DNA of 64,000 nt, taken from Rossellomorea marisflavi (GTDB lineage Bacteria; Bacillota; Bacilli; Bacillales; Bacillaceae_B). The translations under genes and the position numbers were made by a program. The stretch is taken from positions 3,436,501 to 3,500,500 of the forward strand of contig CP033051.1 in NCBI GenBank assembly GCA_003667865.1, written 5' to 3'. Of this stretch, positions 28,879 through 37,449 are shown piece by piece. Position 1 is the stretch's first letter; each line of letters opens with the position of its first letter. Below the pieces are notes generated by a model. The model saw only the letters and a program-made list of their open reading frames with translations. It was not told where the DNA came from and searched no databases.

Positions 28879-29829
28879 TTAATCATTAATCATACTAATC
28901 GAAAATTGATTATTTAAAAATACTGCAGCCTCTAACACTGCTCGTTTTCCTTCATCAAGAGGCTCCGTCATACTCATAAATCCATGAATCATGCCAGAAT
29001 AGCATGTATAGGTTACATCTACTCCCGCATGCTTTAGCTTCTGTGCATATTGCATCCCACCATCACATAACGGGTCGAACTCTGCCGTAACAATATATGC
29101 AGGTGGCAATTGAGCAGTTTCTTCGTCAGAAATTAGTATTGGTGCTGCTAGAGGATTTATCGTATCTAAATCACTATTTAAGTACTGATTCCGGAAATAC
29201 TCCATTGTTTCTCGTTCAAGGTAATATCCTTTGCTATATTTTACAAATGAATCTGTTATCTCAAATCCAGTTGAAGGATAGAATAACAACTGCAATTTAA
29301 TATCTGGATATTTACGTTCATTTGCCAACTTACAAACAACTGCAGCTAAATTACCACCTGCACTGTCACCACCAACTGCAATTCTAGAAGAATCTAGACC
29401 TAACGCCTCTGAATGCTCTGAAACCCACTTTGTTGCTAGATAGGCATCTTCAATTGCAATAGGAAACTTTGCCTCTGGCGCAAGTGAATAGTCTACGGAA
29501 ATAACAGCACATTGTGATTGATCTGCTAAAGTCCGACATAGACCATCATACGATTCTACATCTCCAATAACCCACCCACCACCATGGAAGTACACAAGTG
29601 TTGGAATATTCATAGAATCATTAGGTCGATATATACGAATCATAATATCATTTTGATATCCAGGTATCATTTTATCTTCTACAGAGTGAACCGAAACCGT
29701 GCGATTTAAAACCTTACTCATTTGGACAAATGCTGCTCTTGCTTCTGAAAGCGATTGCTGCTCAATAGGTGGGATACCTCTAGATTCAAACACCTGTAAT
29801 AATGCCTTTGCTTGCGGATGAAGTCCCAT
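28879..29829 (-). CDS. HSL-family alpha/beta hydrolase (esterase/lipase)
   Basis: Carboxylester hydrolase of 316 residues. Oxyanion-hole motif YFHGGGWVIG, nucleophile Ser in GGDSAGGNLA, acidic residue in EFDPLCDGG and catalytic His in IHGFM define the hormone-sensitive-lipase branch. No signal peptide, so cytosolic. ATG at 29829 with GGAGGT upstream is preferred over the frame's earlier ATG. It is the last gene of the SDR-MaoC unit and may supply or remove an ester-linked substrate of the acyl degradation pathway (inference). Confidence 0.88.
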   Translation of the reverse strand: MGLHPQAKALLQVFESRGIPPIEQQSLSEARAAFVQMSKVLNRTVSVHSVEDKMIPGYQNDIMIRIYRPNDSMNIPTLVYFHGGGWVIGDVESYDGLCRTLADQSQCAVISVDYSLAPEAKFPIAIEDAYLATKWVSEHSEALGLDSSRIAVGGDSAGGNLAAVVCKLANERKYPDIKLQLLFYPSTGFEITDSFVKYSKGYYLERETMEYFRNQYLNSDLDTINPLAAPILISDEETAQLPPAYIVTAEFDPLCDGGMQYAQKLKHAGVDVTYTCYSGMIHGFMSMTEPLDEGKRAVLEAAVFLNNQFSISMIND

Positions 29830-29873
29830 ATCATTACCTCCTATCATTCACTTTTTTTACTCTAATCCATTTG

Positions 29874-30284
29874 TCATTCATATAACCCAAACAAAACGTT
29901 ACCAACTAATACAGGTTTTTCATTCTGATTGACAGCTTCTACTTTAAAGTAAAGTCCGTCTATTGTTCGTTCCTTGGCGACAGCTTTTAATGTAATAACA
30001 TCTTCTAGGAAGACCATTCCTTTAAAGCGAATCTTATATTCCTTAACAAAGCCCTCATGATAAAAAGGAGTAAACAACTTTGCTAGGTTCCCCATTGTCC
30101 ACATACCATGTGCAATGATACCTGGTAACCCTGCTTTTGTGGCTTCTTCATCAATAGTATGAATTGGATTATAATCTCCTGAAGCTCCAGCGTATTTAAT
30201 CAGGTCAAGTCGTGAAACTGGCTTTAATTCGATGTTCGGAAGTGCTTCACCAGCTTGTAATTCTGAAAGAGTTTTCACTGTCAT
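29874..30284 (-). CDS. MaoC-like enoyl-CoA hydratase subunit (catalytic type)
   Basis: Hot-dog fold hydratase of 136 residues. It carries the hydratase-2 motif GASGDYNPIHTIDEEA followed by GIIAHGMWTMG, containing the Asp and His catalytic pair. Such proteins hydrate 2-enoyl-CoA to (R)-3-hydroxyacyl-CoA. Its ATG overlaps the stop of the companion MaoC-N gene (ATGA), so the two are made in equal amounts and probably form a heteromeric hydratase. Confidence 0.85.
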   Translation of the reverse strand: MTVKTLSELQAGEALPNIELKPVSRLDLIKYAGASGDYNPIHTIDEEATKAGLPGIIAHGMWTMGNLAKLFTPFYHEGFVKEYKIRFKGMVFLEDVITLKAVAKERTIDGLYFKVEAVNQNEKPVLVGNVLFGLYE

Positions 30285-30730
30285 ATACTCAGCTCCTTTC
30301 GGACAGCTTCTGTAATAATAACAATTTGTTCTGCGGTAAATATATGCTCACCATCTCCTGTTACACCGTGCCTTTGTAAAACAAGGAAGCCCATTAAACC
30401 GCTACTTCCTTCCCTTTCATAATAATGGGTCACTTCTGAGGAACAATAAATCTCTTCCCCTACAAATAGAGGTCGTTCATAAAAATACTTTTGTTCACCA
30501 TGGATGAGTCCTTTATTCGGTAGGTGTAATCCTTCAATTTCTCCATAATCAAATACTCTTGGAAATGTTGGGGGAGCAATATTGTTTCTGTATCTTGATG
30601 CCTTACCGAATTCTTCATCAACAAATATTGGATGAGCGTCCCCAATAGATTCAGCAAATTTGTGAACTGCTCCTCTTTCGACGGTATTTTTCACCTGATT
30701 TGATCGTTTCCCTATACACTCATGGAACAT
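30281..30730 (-). CDS. MaoC-N / FAS1-type dehydratase subunit
   Basis: A 149-residue hot-dog protein of the MaoC_dehydrat_N type (VKNTVERGAVHKFAESIGDA, then PPTFPRVFDYG). The usual catalytic Asp-His pair is not obvious (GDAHPIFVDE), as in the structural half of split hydratases such as HadA or ChsH1. The ATG at 30730, with AAAGGAGG, is chosen; a longer frame runs into the SDR gene. It lies 13 bp after the SDR stop. Confidence 0.83.
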   Translation of the reverse strand: MFHECIGKRSNQVKNTVERGAVHKFAESIGDAHPIFVDEEFGKASRYRNNIAPPTFPRVFDYGEIEGLHLPNKGLIHGEQKYFYERPLFVGEEIYCSSEVTHYYEREGSSGLMGFLVLQRHGVTGDGEHIFTAEQIVIITEAVRKELSI

Positions 30731-30743
30731 ACACAATCCTCCT

Positions 30744-31508
30744 TTACGCTTTTGGACCACCAGCAACATAGATGACTTGACCATTTACAAACGATGACGC
30801 CTCATCTGCAAAGAATGCTACTGCATTCGCAATATCTTCTGGTTTGCCACTTCGTCCAACAGGAATTTTTGAAACGCTTGCTTGTATTAGTTCCTCAAAA
30901 GGTATACCAATTCTAGCTGCAGTTTCCCTTGTCATCTCTGTTTCAATAAACCCAGGTGCAACACTATTTGCCGTAATTCCATACTTACCAAGTTCAATGG
31001 CTAGCGTTTTCGTAAAGCCTTGTAATCCTGCTTTTGCTGTAGCATAGTTTGCTTGCCCACGATTTCCTAGTGCAGACGTAGATGAGATGTTAATGATTCT
31101 TCCATATTTGTTATTTACCATATATTTTTGAGCAGATCTCGCTGCATTAAAGGAGCCTTTAAGATGGACATCCATTACTGTATCCCAGTCATCCTCTGTC
31201 ATTTTGAATAATAGATTATCTCGAATGACACCCGCGTTATTTACTAAAATATCGATTGAGCCTAGTTCATTGAATGCTTCTTCCATTGCTACTTCAACTT
31301 CGTTACGATTTACTACGTTTGTGATTTTCGAGAATATTTCTATGCCTTGTTGTTGTAATTGTGCTGTTGTGGATTCTAGTGCTTCTTGGTTGACGTCAAT
31401 GATGGCTATTTTGGCTCCTTCTTTTGCAAAGAGGTCTACAATACCTCTTCCAATCCCACGACTACCACCTGTTATAAATGCTACTTTTCCTTCGAATCTG
31501 CCTGTCAA
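30744..31508 (-). CDS. SDR-family 3-oxoacyl/3-hydroxyacyl dehydrogenase (FabG-like)
   Basis: NAD(P)-dependent oxidoreductase of 254 residues: cofactor loop TGGSRGIGRG, NNAGV, active site ISSTSALGNRGQANYATAKA with Ser, Tyr and Lys, and PGFIETEMT. FabG-like, but its position with MaoC hydratases suggests it works in the oxidative direction on 3-hydroxyacyl-CoA here. The start is TTG at 31508 because AAGGAGG (31517-31523) is ideally placed; an in-frame ATG 45 bases upstream has no such site. Confidence 0.88.
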   Translation of the reverse strand: MTGRFEGKVAFITGGSRGIGRGIVDLFAKEGAKIAIIDVNQEALESTTAQLQQQGIEIFSKITNVVNRNEVEVAMEEAFNELGSIDILVNNAGVIRDNLLFKMTEDDWDTVMDVHLKGSFNAARSAQKYMVNNKYGRIINISSTSALGNRGQANYATAKAGLQGFTKTLAIELGKYGITANSVAPGFIETEMTRETAARIGIPFEELIQASVSKIPVGRSGKPEDIANAVAFFADEASSFVNGQVIYVAGGPKA

Positions 31509-31582
31509 TTTGTTTACCTCCTTCTGAATGTATATACTGATTCGTACCTTCATTAATATGAATCTTTATTTTATTACTAAGC

Positions 31583-31719
31583 GCGTTGCTTTCCACTCCA
31601 GATGCTTGCTTTCCGCGGGGCGGGAGTGAGCCTCCTCGTCGCTTTGCTCCTGCGGGGTCTCACTATTCCCGCTAATTCCCGCAGGATTCATGCATCTTCC
31701 GTTCCAAGCAACTCTGTAG
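31583..31719. repeat. Dispersed repeat R1, copy 3
   Basis: About 137 bp between an acyl-CoA dehydrogenase gene and the SDR gene. Core CCGCGGGGCGGGAGTGAGCC; CTCCTGCGGGG pairs with TTCCCGCAGGA; outer arms GTTGCTT / AAGCAAC and AGATGC / GCATCT pair. It interrupts an otherwise close gene row and could reduce read-through. Confidence 0.88.
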
Positions 31720-31903
31720 TACTAAGTGGAAATTCCATTTTGTACTTTAAAATCAAATTTAGTCTAAGTTATAAGTTAAAGTCATTAATTACATCCCATT
31801 TAACTAAAGACTTGTTGGTGTTATTTATATTGAAAACCAGTACATCAAATCAAATAGTAAATAGACTAGTCTTCTTCTCAATCACATTTGTTCTAGTAAC
31901 TTA
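31720..31903. other. AT-rich spacer without gene
   Basis: Spacer between repeat R1 copy 3 and the stop of the acyl-CoA dehydrogenase gene. No ribosome site with an open frame, no clear terminator and no recognised promoter are seen. Confidence 0.4.
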
Positions 31904-33079
31904 CTAAATGTATTGACCTACTTTCACATGGCCTTTTAGTAGGTTTCTTGAGATGATGAGTTTTTGGATTTCGTCTGTGCCGTCGTATATTCTCCATAGA
32001 CGTGCTTCGCGGTACCAGCGTTCGATTGGGAGTTCTCTTGTGTATCCCATTCCTCCATGGATTTGTAGCACGCGGTCTACAACATTATTTCCCATGTTTG
32101 CTCCGTATAGCTTTGCAATGGATGCAAGGTGGCGATTGTCTTCTCCTTCGTCAAGAGTCCATGCTGCATTTAGTACTAGCCATTTTGCTGCTTCAATTTC
32201 TACTGCTGAATCTGCAATTTGCCATTGAATGGCTTGACGATCGGCAATTGGTTTACCGAATGTTACACGTTCTCTTGAATAGTCGATTGCCATCTGAAGT
32301 AAACGTTCAGCAGATCCTACTGCACGGGCACCAACAACCCATCGAGCAAAACCAATCCATTCAAGACCTAGTTTATAACCGCCGTCAATCTCTCCTAAAA
32401 TATTCTCTTCAGGAACTCTTACATTATCAAATACCAATGCTGCAGGACCCCATTCACCCATCGTGTGGATATATTCTGATTTCCATCCCATTTCGCGGTC
32501 TACGATAAAGCACGTTACCCCTTCTCGACCCGTTGCACGATGCTTTTCTTTATCTGTTATGGCAATAACCATTACAAAGTCTGCTTCATTCCCACCCGTA
32601 ATAAAGGTCTTTTCACCGTTTAAAACCCACTCATTTCCATCCTTAACAGCTGTCATTTTAATGTTTCTCGTATCTGAACCAGCACCGGGTTCTGTCATGG
32701 CAAAGCATGACTTCTTCTCCCCATTAATAGTAGGAAGCAAGTATTTTTCTTTTTGTTCTTCATTGCCGTAATAAAGTATATTGTCTGCTGATCCTCCAAA
32801 TGAAAATGGTACGAAGGTTTTTGACACTTCCATAAGAACGATAGCTAACATCATTTGTCCTAGGTCAGCTCCACCGTATTCCTCAGGTGTATTAATTCCC
32901 CAAAAGCCTGCTTCTTTTGCTTTCAGTTGGAGCTCCTTGAGCTTCTCCTTTGGTAAACTCGGTCTTCCTTCTCTTTCATTTCGCAGTACATCATTTTCTA
33001 AAGGAATCAACTCGTTCTCAACAAATTTTCTAATTGTTTTCTGTACCATTTTTTGTTCATCCGTTAATCGTAAATGCAT
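31904..33079 (-). CDS. Acyl-CoA dehydrogenase with Asp at the catalytic-base position
   Basis: FAD enzyme of 391 residues oxidising acyl-CoA to 2-enoyl-CoA. Family marks: CFAMTEPGAGSDTRNIKMTA, GEKTFITGGNEADF, QIHGGMGYTRELPIERWYRE and RIYDGTDEIQ. In most family members the last motif is YEGT with Glu as the base; here Asp366 replaces it, as in ACAD10/11-like groups. It is next to a second dehydrogenase with normal Glu, so the pair may differ in substrate or form a heteromer. ATG at 33079 follows TGGAG. Confidence 0.9.
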   Translation of the reverse strand: MHLRLTDEQKMVQKTIRKFVENELIPLENDVLRNEREGRPSLPKEKLKELQLKAKEAGFWGINTPEEYGGADLGQMMLAIVLMEVSKTFVPFSFGGSADNILYYGNEEQKEKYLLPTINGEKKSCFAMTEPGAGSDTRNIKMTAVKDGNEWVLNGEKTFITGGNEADFVMVIAITDKEKHRATGREGVTCFIVDREMGWKSEYIHTMGEWGPAALVFDNVRVPEENILGEIDGGYKLGLEWIGFARWVVGARAVGSAERLLQMAIDYSRERVTFGKPIADRQAIQWQIADSAVEIEAAKWLVLNAAWTLDEGEDNRHLASIAKLYGANMGNNVVDRVLQIHGGMGYTRELPIERWYREARLWRIYDGTDEIQKLIISRNLLKGHVKVGQYI

Positions 33080-33131
33080 TCAAAAACACTCCATTCTTAT
33101 TTTAATCGTTTTAATATTCAGTTTTTTATCA

Positions 33132-34304
33132 TTATAATAATTCCAGCATAATCGCCATTCCTTGTCCTCCACCTACACAGAGGGTTGCGATTCCTAGTCT
33201 TTCATTTCTTTTTCTCATTTCATATAACAAGGTTGTCATGATTCTAACACCAGTCGCTCCTAATGGATGACCAAGTGCAATAGCTCCACCGTTTACATTG
33301 ACCTTTTGTGGATCTAAATCCGCTTCCTTAATTACAGCTAAAGCTTGTGCAGCAAACGCTTCATTTAATTCAATTAATCCGATGTCAGTTAAAGATTTAT
33401 TTGTCCGTTTTAACAGGGTTTGAATTGCAGGTACTGGACCAATTCCCATGATTTCAGGTGACACCGCACTTGTTGCCCAATTGACAACTTTGGCTATCGG
33501 ACGAAGTCCTAGAGTTTTTGCCTTAGTTGCAGTCATGATCACCATGGCTGCAGCTCCATCATTTCGTCCACATGCATTCCCTGCTGTTACGGAACCATTT
33601 TCTTTAAAAACCGGTTTTAGCCTTTCTAGTTTTTCTAGCGTTGTATTTGGTCGTGGATGCTCATCTAGAGATATCATTTGGCCTTTAATACTTATTGGAA
33701 TTATTTCCTCTTTGAATCGTCCATCACGAATAGCATCAGCTGCTTTTTGCTGACTAATTAATGCAAACTCATCTTGTTCTTGTCTGGATATTTGAAAACG
33801 TTCAGCTACATTTTCCGCTGTCATTCCCATACCGAGGTTCGATCCATAAAGCTCCTTAGGTTGTTGACCGGCTTCAAGATTTGAATCTATTAGTCTCGGA
33901 TTTCCTTCGCCATATCTAGAGTTTCTAAGATATATTGGGGCATTGCTCATATTTTCTGTTCCCCCAGCAACAATGATTTCTGCCTGCTGGGTAAGGATTT
34001 GACCAATACCAGATGTAACCGCTTGCATTCCAGATGCACATAATCGATTCACAGTAAAAGCTGGCACTGTTTCTGGGACTCCCGCACGTAAGGCTGCTAC
34101 CCGAGCAACATTTGATGATTCTGTACTTTGTCGAACTTCACCAAATATCACTTCATCAATGAGCTTTGATTCAATCCCGGCTCTTTCCAATGATTCTTTA
34201 ATAACAATAGAGGCTAATTCTCCAGAGTTTATCTCTTTTAAGCATCCACCAAATCTCCCAATTGGAGTACGAACAGCACTAACAATGACAATATCTTCTC
34301 TCAT
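33132..34304 (-). CDS. Thiolase (acetyl-CoA C-acyltransferase), second copy
   Basis: Degradative thiolase of 390 residues, splitting 3-ketoacyl-CoA. Nucleophilic Cys in NRLCASGMQAV, His in GGAIALGHPLGATG and second Cys in TLCVGGGQGMA are all present, so it should be active. ATG at 34304 follows GAAAGGAGG. It sits between the two acyl-CoA dehydrogenases and is paralogous to the thiolase at 35513-36673. Confidence 0.92.
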   Translation of the reverse strand: MREDIVIVSAVRTPIGRFGGCLKEINSGELASIVIKESLERAGIESKLIDEVIFGEVRQSTESSNVARVAALRAGVPETVPAFTVNRLCASGMQAVTSGIGQILTQQAEIIVAGGTENMSNAPIYLRNSRYGEGNPRLIDSNLEAGQQPKELYGSNLGMGMTAENVAERFQISRQEQDEFALISQQKAADAIRDGRFKEEIIPISIKGQMISLDEHPRPNTTLEKLERLKPVFKENGSVTAGNACGRNDGAAAMVIMTATKAKTLGLRPIAKVVNWATSAVSPEIMGIGPVPAIQTLLKRTNKSLTDIGLIELNEAFAAQALAVIKEADLDPQKVNVNGGAIALGHPLGATGVRIMTTLLYEMRKRNERLGIATLCVGGGQGMAIMLELL

Positions 34305-34331
34305 CTGATTCCTCCTTTCAGAAGAAACATT

Positions 34332-35480
34332 CTATTGATATTCTTTTCTAAGCTGTGCCGCAATGATGTTTTTTTGTATTTCAGAAGTACCTTCGTAGAT
34401 TCTTGTAATACGAGCATCACGAAAATATCTTTCAATAGGAAAGTCTTTTATATACCCAATTCCCCCATGCACCTGAACGGCTTTATCAGCTACACGGTTA
34501 TATACTTCAGAGCCATATAACTTCAGCATAGCTGCTTCTTTAATAACATTTTTCCCTTCATCTACCATCCAAGCGATTCGATACGTAAAAGATCGTAGTG
34601 CTTCGATTTCAACAGCCATTTCTGATAACATATGGGCTACGGCCTGGTGTTCAAAAATAGGGACATGGAATTGCTCTCGTTCAAGAGCATATGACATAGA
34701 CATATCTAATAGTTTTTGAGAGGACCCTAAATTGCGAGCTGCTAGACCCGCTCGGCCGTTTGCTAAAATCTTTAATGCATTCACGTATCCTTGACCTTCA
34801 ACACCAAGAACGTTCTCTACAGGAACCTCACAATCTTCGAATATAAGCTCTGCGGAATGAGAACCCCTTAGTCCCATTTTGTTTTCTATTGTTCCTACTT
34901 TAAATCCAGGAAAATCTTTTTCAACTATAAAGGAGGTAATCCCTTTTGGACCTTTAGAAGGATCTGTAACAGCCATGACGGTAAAAACATCTGCAACAGT
35001 TGCATTTGTAATATAGTGTTTTGTTCCATTGAGGATGTATTTATTTCCTTTTCTCACAGCTGTTGTTTTTAGATTGCTTGCATGAGAACCTGCGTCGGGT
35101 TCAGTTAATGCAAATGCTCCAATTCGTTCCCCTTTTGCCATATCAGGAAGATAGTTGTTTTTTTGAAACTCATTTCCCATCTCAACAATTCCAACGGTCC
35201 CTATACCTGTGTGCGCACCAATTAAAGTCGTGTAACCGTTATGTGTTTTTCCGACTTCTTCGTAAAGGGCACATTTACCTACCATTCCGATTCCCAACCC
35301 ACCATACTCTTCCGGAATACTTAATCCAAAAAGACCTAGTTCCTTTGATTGATGTATGATTGTACTGGGTATTTTATCTTCTTCCTCAATTTGCATCGCA
35401 AGAGGCTCTACCTCATTTTTAATAAACTCTCTAATGGTTCTTTGTAGAAGTAGTAGGTCTTCATCTAATTGAAAATTCAT
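34332..35480 (-). CDS. Acyl-CoA dehydrogenase with canonical Glu base
   Basis: FAD-linked acyl-CoA dehydrogenase of 382 residues: FALTEPDAGSHASNLKTTAV, GTKHYITNATVADVF, QVHGGIGYIKDFPIERYFRD and RIYEGTSEIQ, with catalytic Glu363. The start is ATG at 35480 (MNFQLDEDLLLLQRTI) with AAAGGATG upstream; the longer frame to 35558 overlaps the thiolase gene and lacks a ribosome site. It lies 32 bp downstream of the thiolase gene in one transcription unit. Confidence 0.92.
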   Translation of the reverse strand: MNFQLDEDLLLLQRTIREFIKNEVEPLAMQIEEEDKIPSTIIHQSKELGLFGLSIPEEYGGLGIGMVGKCALYEEVGKTHNGYTTLIGAHTGIGTVGIVEMGNEFQKNNYLPDMAKGERIGAFALTEPDAGSHASNLKTTAVRKGNKYILNGTKHYITNATVADVFTVMAVTDPSKGPKGITSFIVEKDFPGFKVGTIENKMGLRGSHSAELIFEDCEVPVENVLGVEGQGYVNALKILANGRAGLAARNLGSSQKLLDMSMSYALEREQFHVPIFEHQAVAHMLSEMAVEIEALRSFTYRIAWMVDEGKNVIKEAAMLKLYGSEVYNRVADKAVQVHGGIGYIKDFPIERYFRDARITRIYEGTSEIQKNIIAAQLRKEYQ

Positions 35481-35512
35481 GTATAGCACATCCTTTATTG
35501 CAAAATAGTACT

Positions 35513-36673
35513 TTATCTCTCTAGTATGAGTGCGATTCCTTGGCCTCCTCCAATACATGCTGTTACTAGACCTTTCGATACATTTCTTCTTTTCATTTCA
35601 TAAGCAAGTTTTGTAACTAGCATTGCACCCGTTGCAGCAATTGGATGTCCGTGAGCGATTGCACCACCATTTACATTTACTTTCTCCATATCGAAGGAAA
35701 GCTCACGATTACATGCAAGAACTTGAGATGCGAACGCTTCATTGATTTCAATTAAGTCAAAATCATCTATTTTATAGCCCGATTGTGCTAACACTTTCTG
35801 AACTGCTGGAACTGGTCCGATTCCCATAATATTCGGGTCGACCCCTGCTACTGCCCAATTGCTTACATATGCAAGGGGTTCTAGCTGTCGTCTTTCCACT
35901 TCATTGTGTGACATTAAAACGAGAGCAGATGCACCATCATTGATTCCAGATGAATTACCAGCTGTGACAGTTCCACCAGCTTTAAATACTGCAGGCAGCT
36001 TTGACAAATCTTCTAATGTAACGTTAGGACGAGGGTGTTCATCTGTAGCAAAAAGATATTCTCCTTTTTTCGTTTGAATGGATATTGGTACAATCTGCTC
36101 TTTGAAATAACCTTTCTCCATAGCATGTGCCATATTTCTTTGACTTCTTAGGGAGAATTCATCTTGTTCTTCTCTTGAGATTTCATATTTTTCTACTAAG
36201 TTTTCTGCTGTAATCCCCATTGGAGGATCACCGATATGATCAGGTGAAAGCTTTCTAGTAACAAATTTTGGGGGCAGCCGATCATATGCTCTTTCTTGAG
36301 GTGCTAATAAATATGGAGTTCTTGACATACTCTCTGTTCCTCCAGCAATGGTTACAGTGCTATTTCCAGCCAATATGGATTCAGCAGCTAAAGCCACACT
36401 ATTAATTCCAGATCCACATTGACGGTCTATGGTTAACCCTGGGACTGTTTGCGGAAGCCCTGCTTGTAGTAGTGAAAGACGTGCTATGTTGCCTCCACCT
36501 GATAGGCAGTTGCCAAATATGACATCATCTATTTCATTCCCTTGAAGTCCGACTCGCTGTACAGCTTCTTTTATAACCTCTGCTCCATAAATTGAAGGAT
36601 CTAATGATGCTAACGCTCCCCCTTTCTTGGCAATAGGAGTTCGTACTGCTGATACGATTGCTACAGATTTCAT
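35513..36673 (-). CDS. Thiolase (acetyl-CoA C-acyltransferase), first copy
   Basis: Thiolase of 386 residues with complete active site: Cys in RQCGSGINSVALAAES, His in GGAIAHGHPIAATGA and Cys in TACIGGGQGIAL. ATG at 36673 is preferred over one twelve bases upstream, since GAAAGG then has room. It is the first gene after the sigma-54 promoter at 36733-36746 (start about 48 nt downstream of the expected transcription start), leading the thiolase/dehydrogenase unit. Confidence 0.92.
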   Translation of the reverse strand: MKSVAIVSAVRTPIAKKGGALASLDPSIYGAEVIKEAVQRVGLQGNEIDDVIFGNCLSGGGNIARLSLLQAGLPQTVPGLTIDRQCGSGINSVALAAESILAGNSTVTIAGGTESMSRTPYLLAPQERAYDRLPPKFVTRKLSPDHIGDPPMGITAENLVEKYEISREEQDEFSLRSQRNMAHAMEKGYFKEQIVPISIQTKKGEYLFATDEHPRPNVTLEDLSKLPAVFKAGGTVTAGNSSGINDGASALVLMSHNEVERRQLEPLAYVSNWAVAGVDPNIMGIGPVPAVQKVLAQSGYKIDDFDLIEINEAFASQVLACNRELSFDMEKVNVNGGAIAHGHPIAATGAMLVTKLAYEMKRRNVSKGLVTACIGGGQGIALILER

Positions 36674-36730
36674 ATCACTTTTCATCCTTTCAAATTTTGT
36701 AGAAGACTTCTATAGCTCTTAACTATTAAC

Positions 36731-36748
36731 ATGCAAGTATCATGCCAA
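36731..36748 (-). promoter_or_regulatory. Sigma-54 (-24/-12) promoter of the thiolase/dehydrogenase unit
   Basis: On the minus strand TTGGCATGATACTTGCAT. GG (36746-36745) and GC (36734-36733) are ten bases apart, the exact sigma-54 spacing. The sequence shares TTGGCATG....TTGCAT with the promoter at 43788-43805. Needs an AAA+ activator and sigma-54 (SigL). Confidence 0.9.
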
Positions 36749-36800
36749 AACAAAAATAATCGAACTATATAGTTTCTTATATCTGTATAACAAATGATTG

Positions 36801-36858
36801 ATTCATAAATGTATTATTTCATCCCAATCTTCAATTCATTTTTGAATTAATAATTCAA
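36801..36858. promoter_or_regulatory. Putative activator-binding site (UAS) for the sigma-54 promoter
   Basis: Contains ATTCATAAATG (36801-36811) and the near-palindrome TTTTGAATTAATAATTCA (36840-36857). Both also occur at 43921-43944, upstream of the other sigma-54 promoter. The palindrome is about 95-110 bp upstream of the -24 box, a usual activator distance. Confidence 0.75.
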
Positions 36859-36867
36859 CTCTGAATA

Positions 36868-37278
36868 CTAATCATTTCTAGGGTGTAAAACTTTGAATGT
36901 ACCTGTCCCCTTTGCAATTAATTGATTGTATTCGTCATAAATTATTCCTTCAGCAGTAATAATTTTATAACCTTGCAGCAATATGATTGCTCGAGCAGTA
37001 ATAACTCCTTTAGAAATGGGTTTTAAATATTGGATTGTTAGATTGATTGTTGTAGAGGGTAGGTTCGTAAGAGATCGTATCGTAGCTCCAATAATATTAT
37101 CAATCATTGTTGCATGAATACCTCCATGCAGAGTTTGATTCGCATTCATATGAACATCTTGTATCTCTAATTTGATAACAACATTTCCTTCTTCATATTG
37201 CACAGTTTTAAATCCTAAATGTTTAAACAATAAACTCGTTTCATGAGAATGATCTGCTGCTTGATTTTGTCCATCCAT
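36868..37278 (-). CDS. PaaI-type hot-dog thioesterase
   Basis: A 136-residue thioesterase with the PaaI pattern: NQTLHGGIHATMIDNIIGAT (HGG...D), then TINLTIQYLKPISKG and a C-terminal strand pair. It would hydrolyse aryl- or acyl-CoA that stalls in the pathway and recycle CoA. ATG at 37278 follows GAAGGGAG. It lies between the two sigma-54 units but has its own leader with a perfect palindrome (37330-37352), so it may be controlled separately. Confidence 0.87.
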   Translation of the reverse strand: MDGQNQAADHSHETSLLFKHLGFKTVQYEEGNVVIKLEIQDVHMNANQTLHGGIHATMIDNIIGATIRSLTNLPSTTINLTIQYLKPISKGVITARAIILLQGYKIITAEGIIYDEYNQLIAKGTGTFKVLHPRND

Positions 37279-37329
37279 TTATGGAACTCCCTTCCTTCAA
37301 TCATTACATTGAATAAAATGCAAAAATAT

Positions 37330-37352
37330 AAATGATCGTAGAACGATCATTT
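37330..37352. promoter_or_regulatory. Perfect palindrome, TetR-type operator candidate
   Basis: AAATGATCGT (37330-37339), three bases, ACGATCATTT (37343-37352). Size and symmetry suit a TetR-family dimer. It lies just upstream of the thioesterase gene, overlapping a possible TTAAAAT -10 on the minus strand. Confidence 0.55.
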
Positions 37353-37395
37353 TAAGGATAATAATTTTATTTTCCAATAGTAATACCATCTTACT

Positions 37396-37441
37396 AATAG
37401 AACACGATTGCTTAGAGTATTGTTCACAATCGTGTTCTATT
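37396..37441. terminator. Hairpin after the Liv binding-protein gene
   Basis: AATAGAACACGATTG (37396-37410) pairs perfectly with CAATCGTGTTCTATT (37427-37441). It ends the Liv importer operon, although the T-tract is better on the plus-strand side. Confidence 0.75.
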
Positions 37442-37449
37442 GTTTTTCA

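Noticed and set aside
32002..32508. 168-codon plus-strand frame opposite the acyl-CoA dehydrogenase
   Set aside because: Cys/Leu-rich composition and no ribosome site; shadow of the conserved enzyme on the minus strand.
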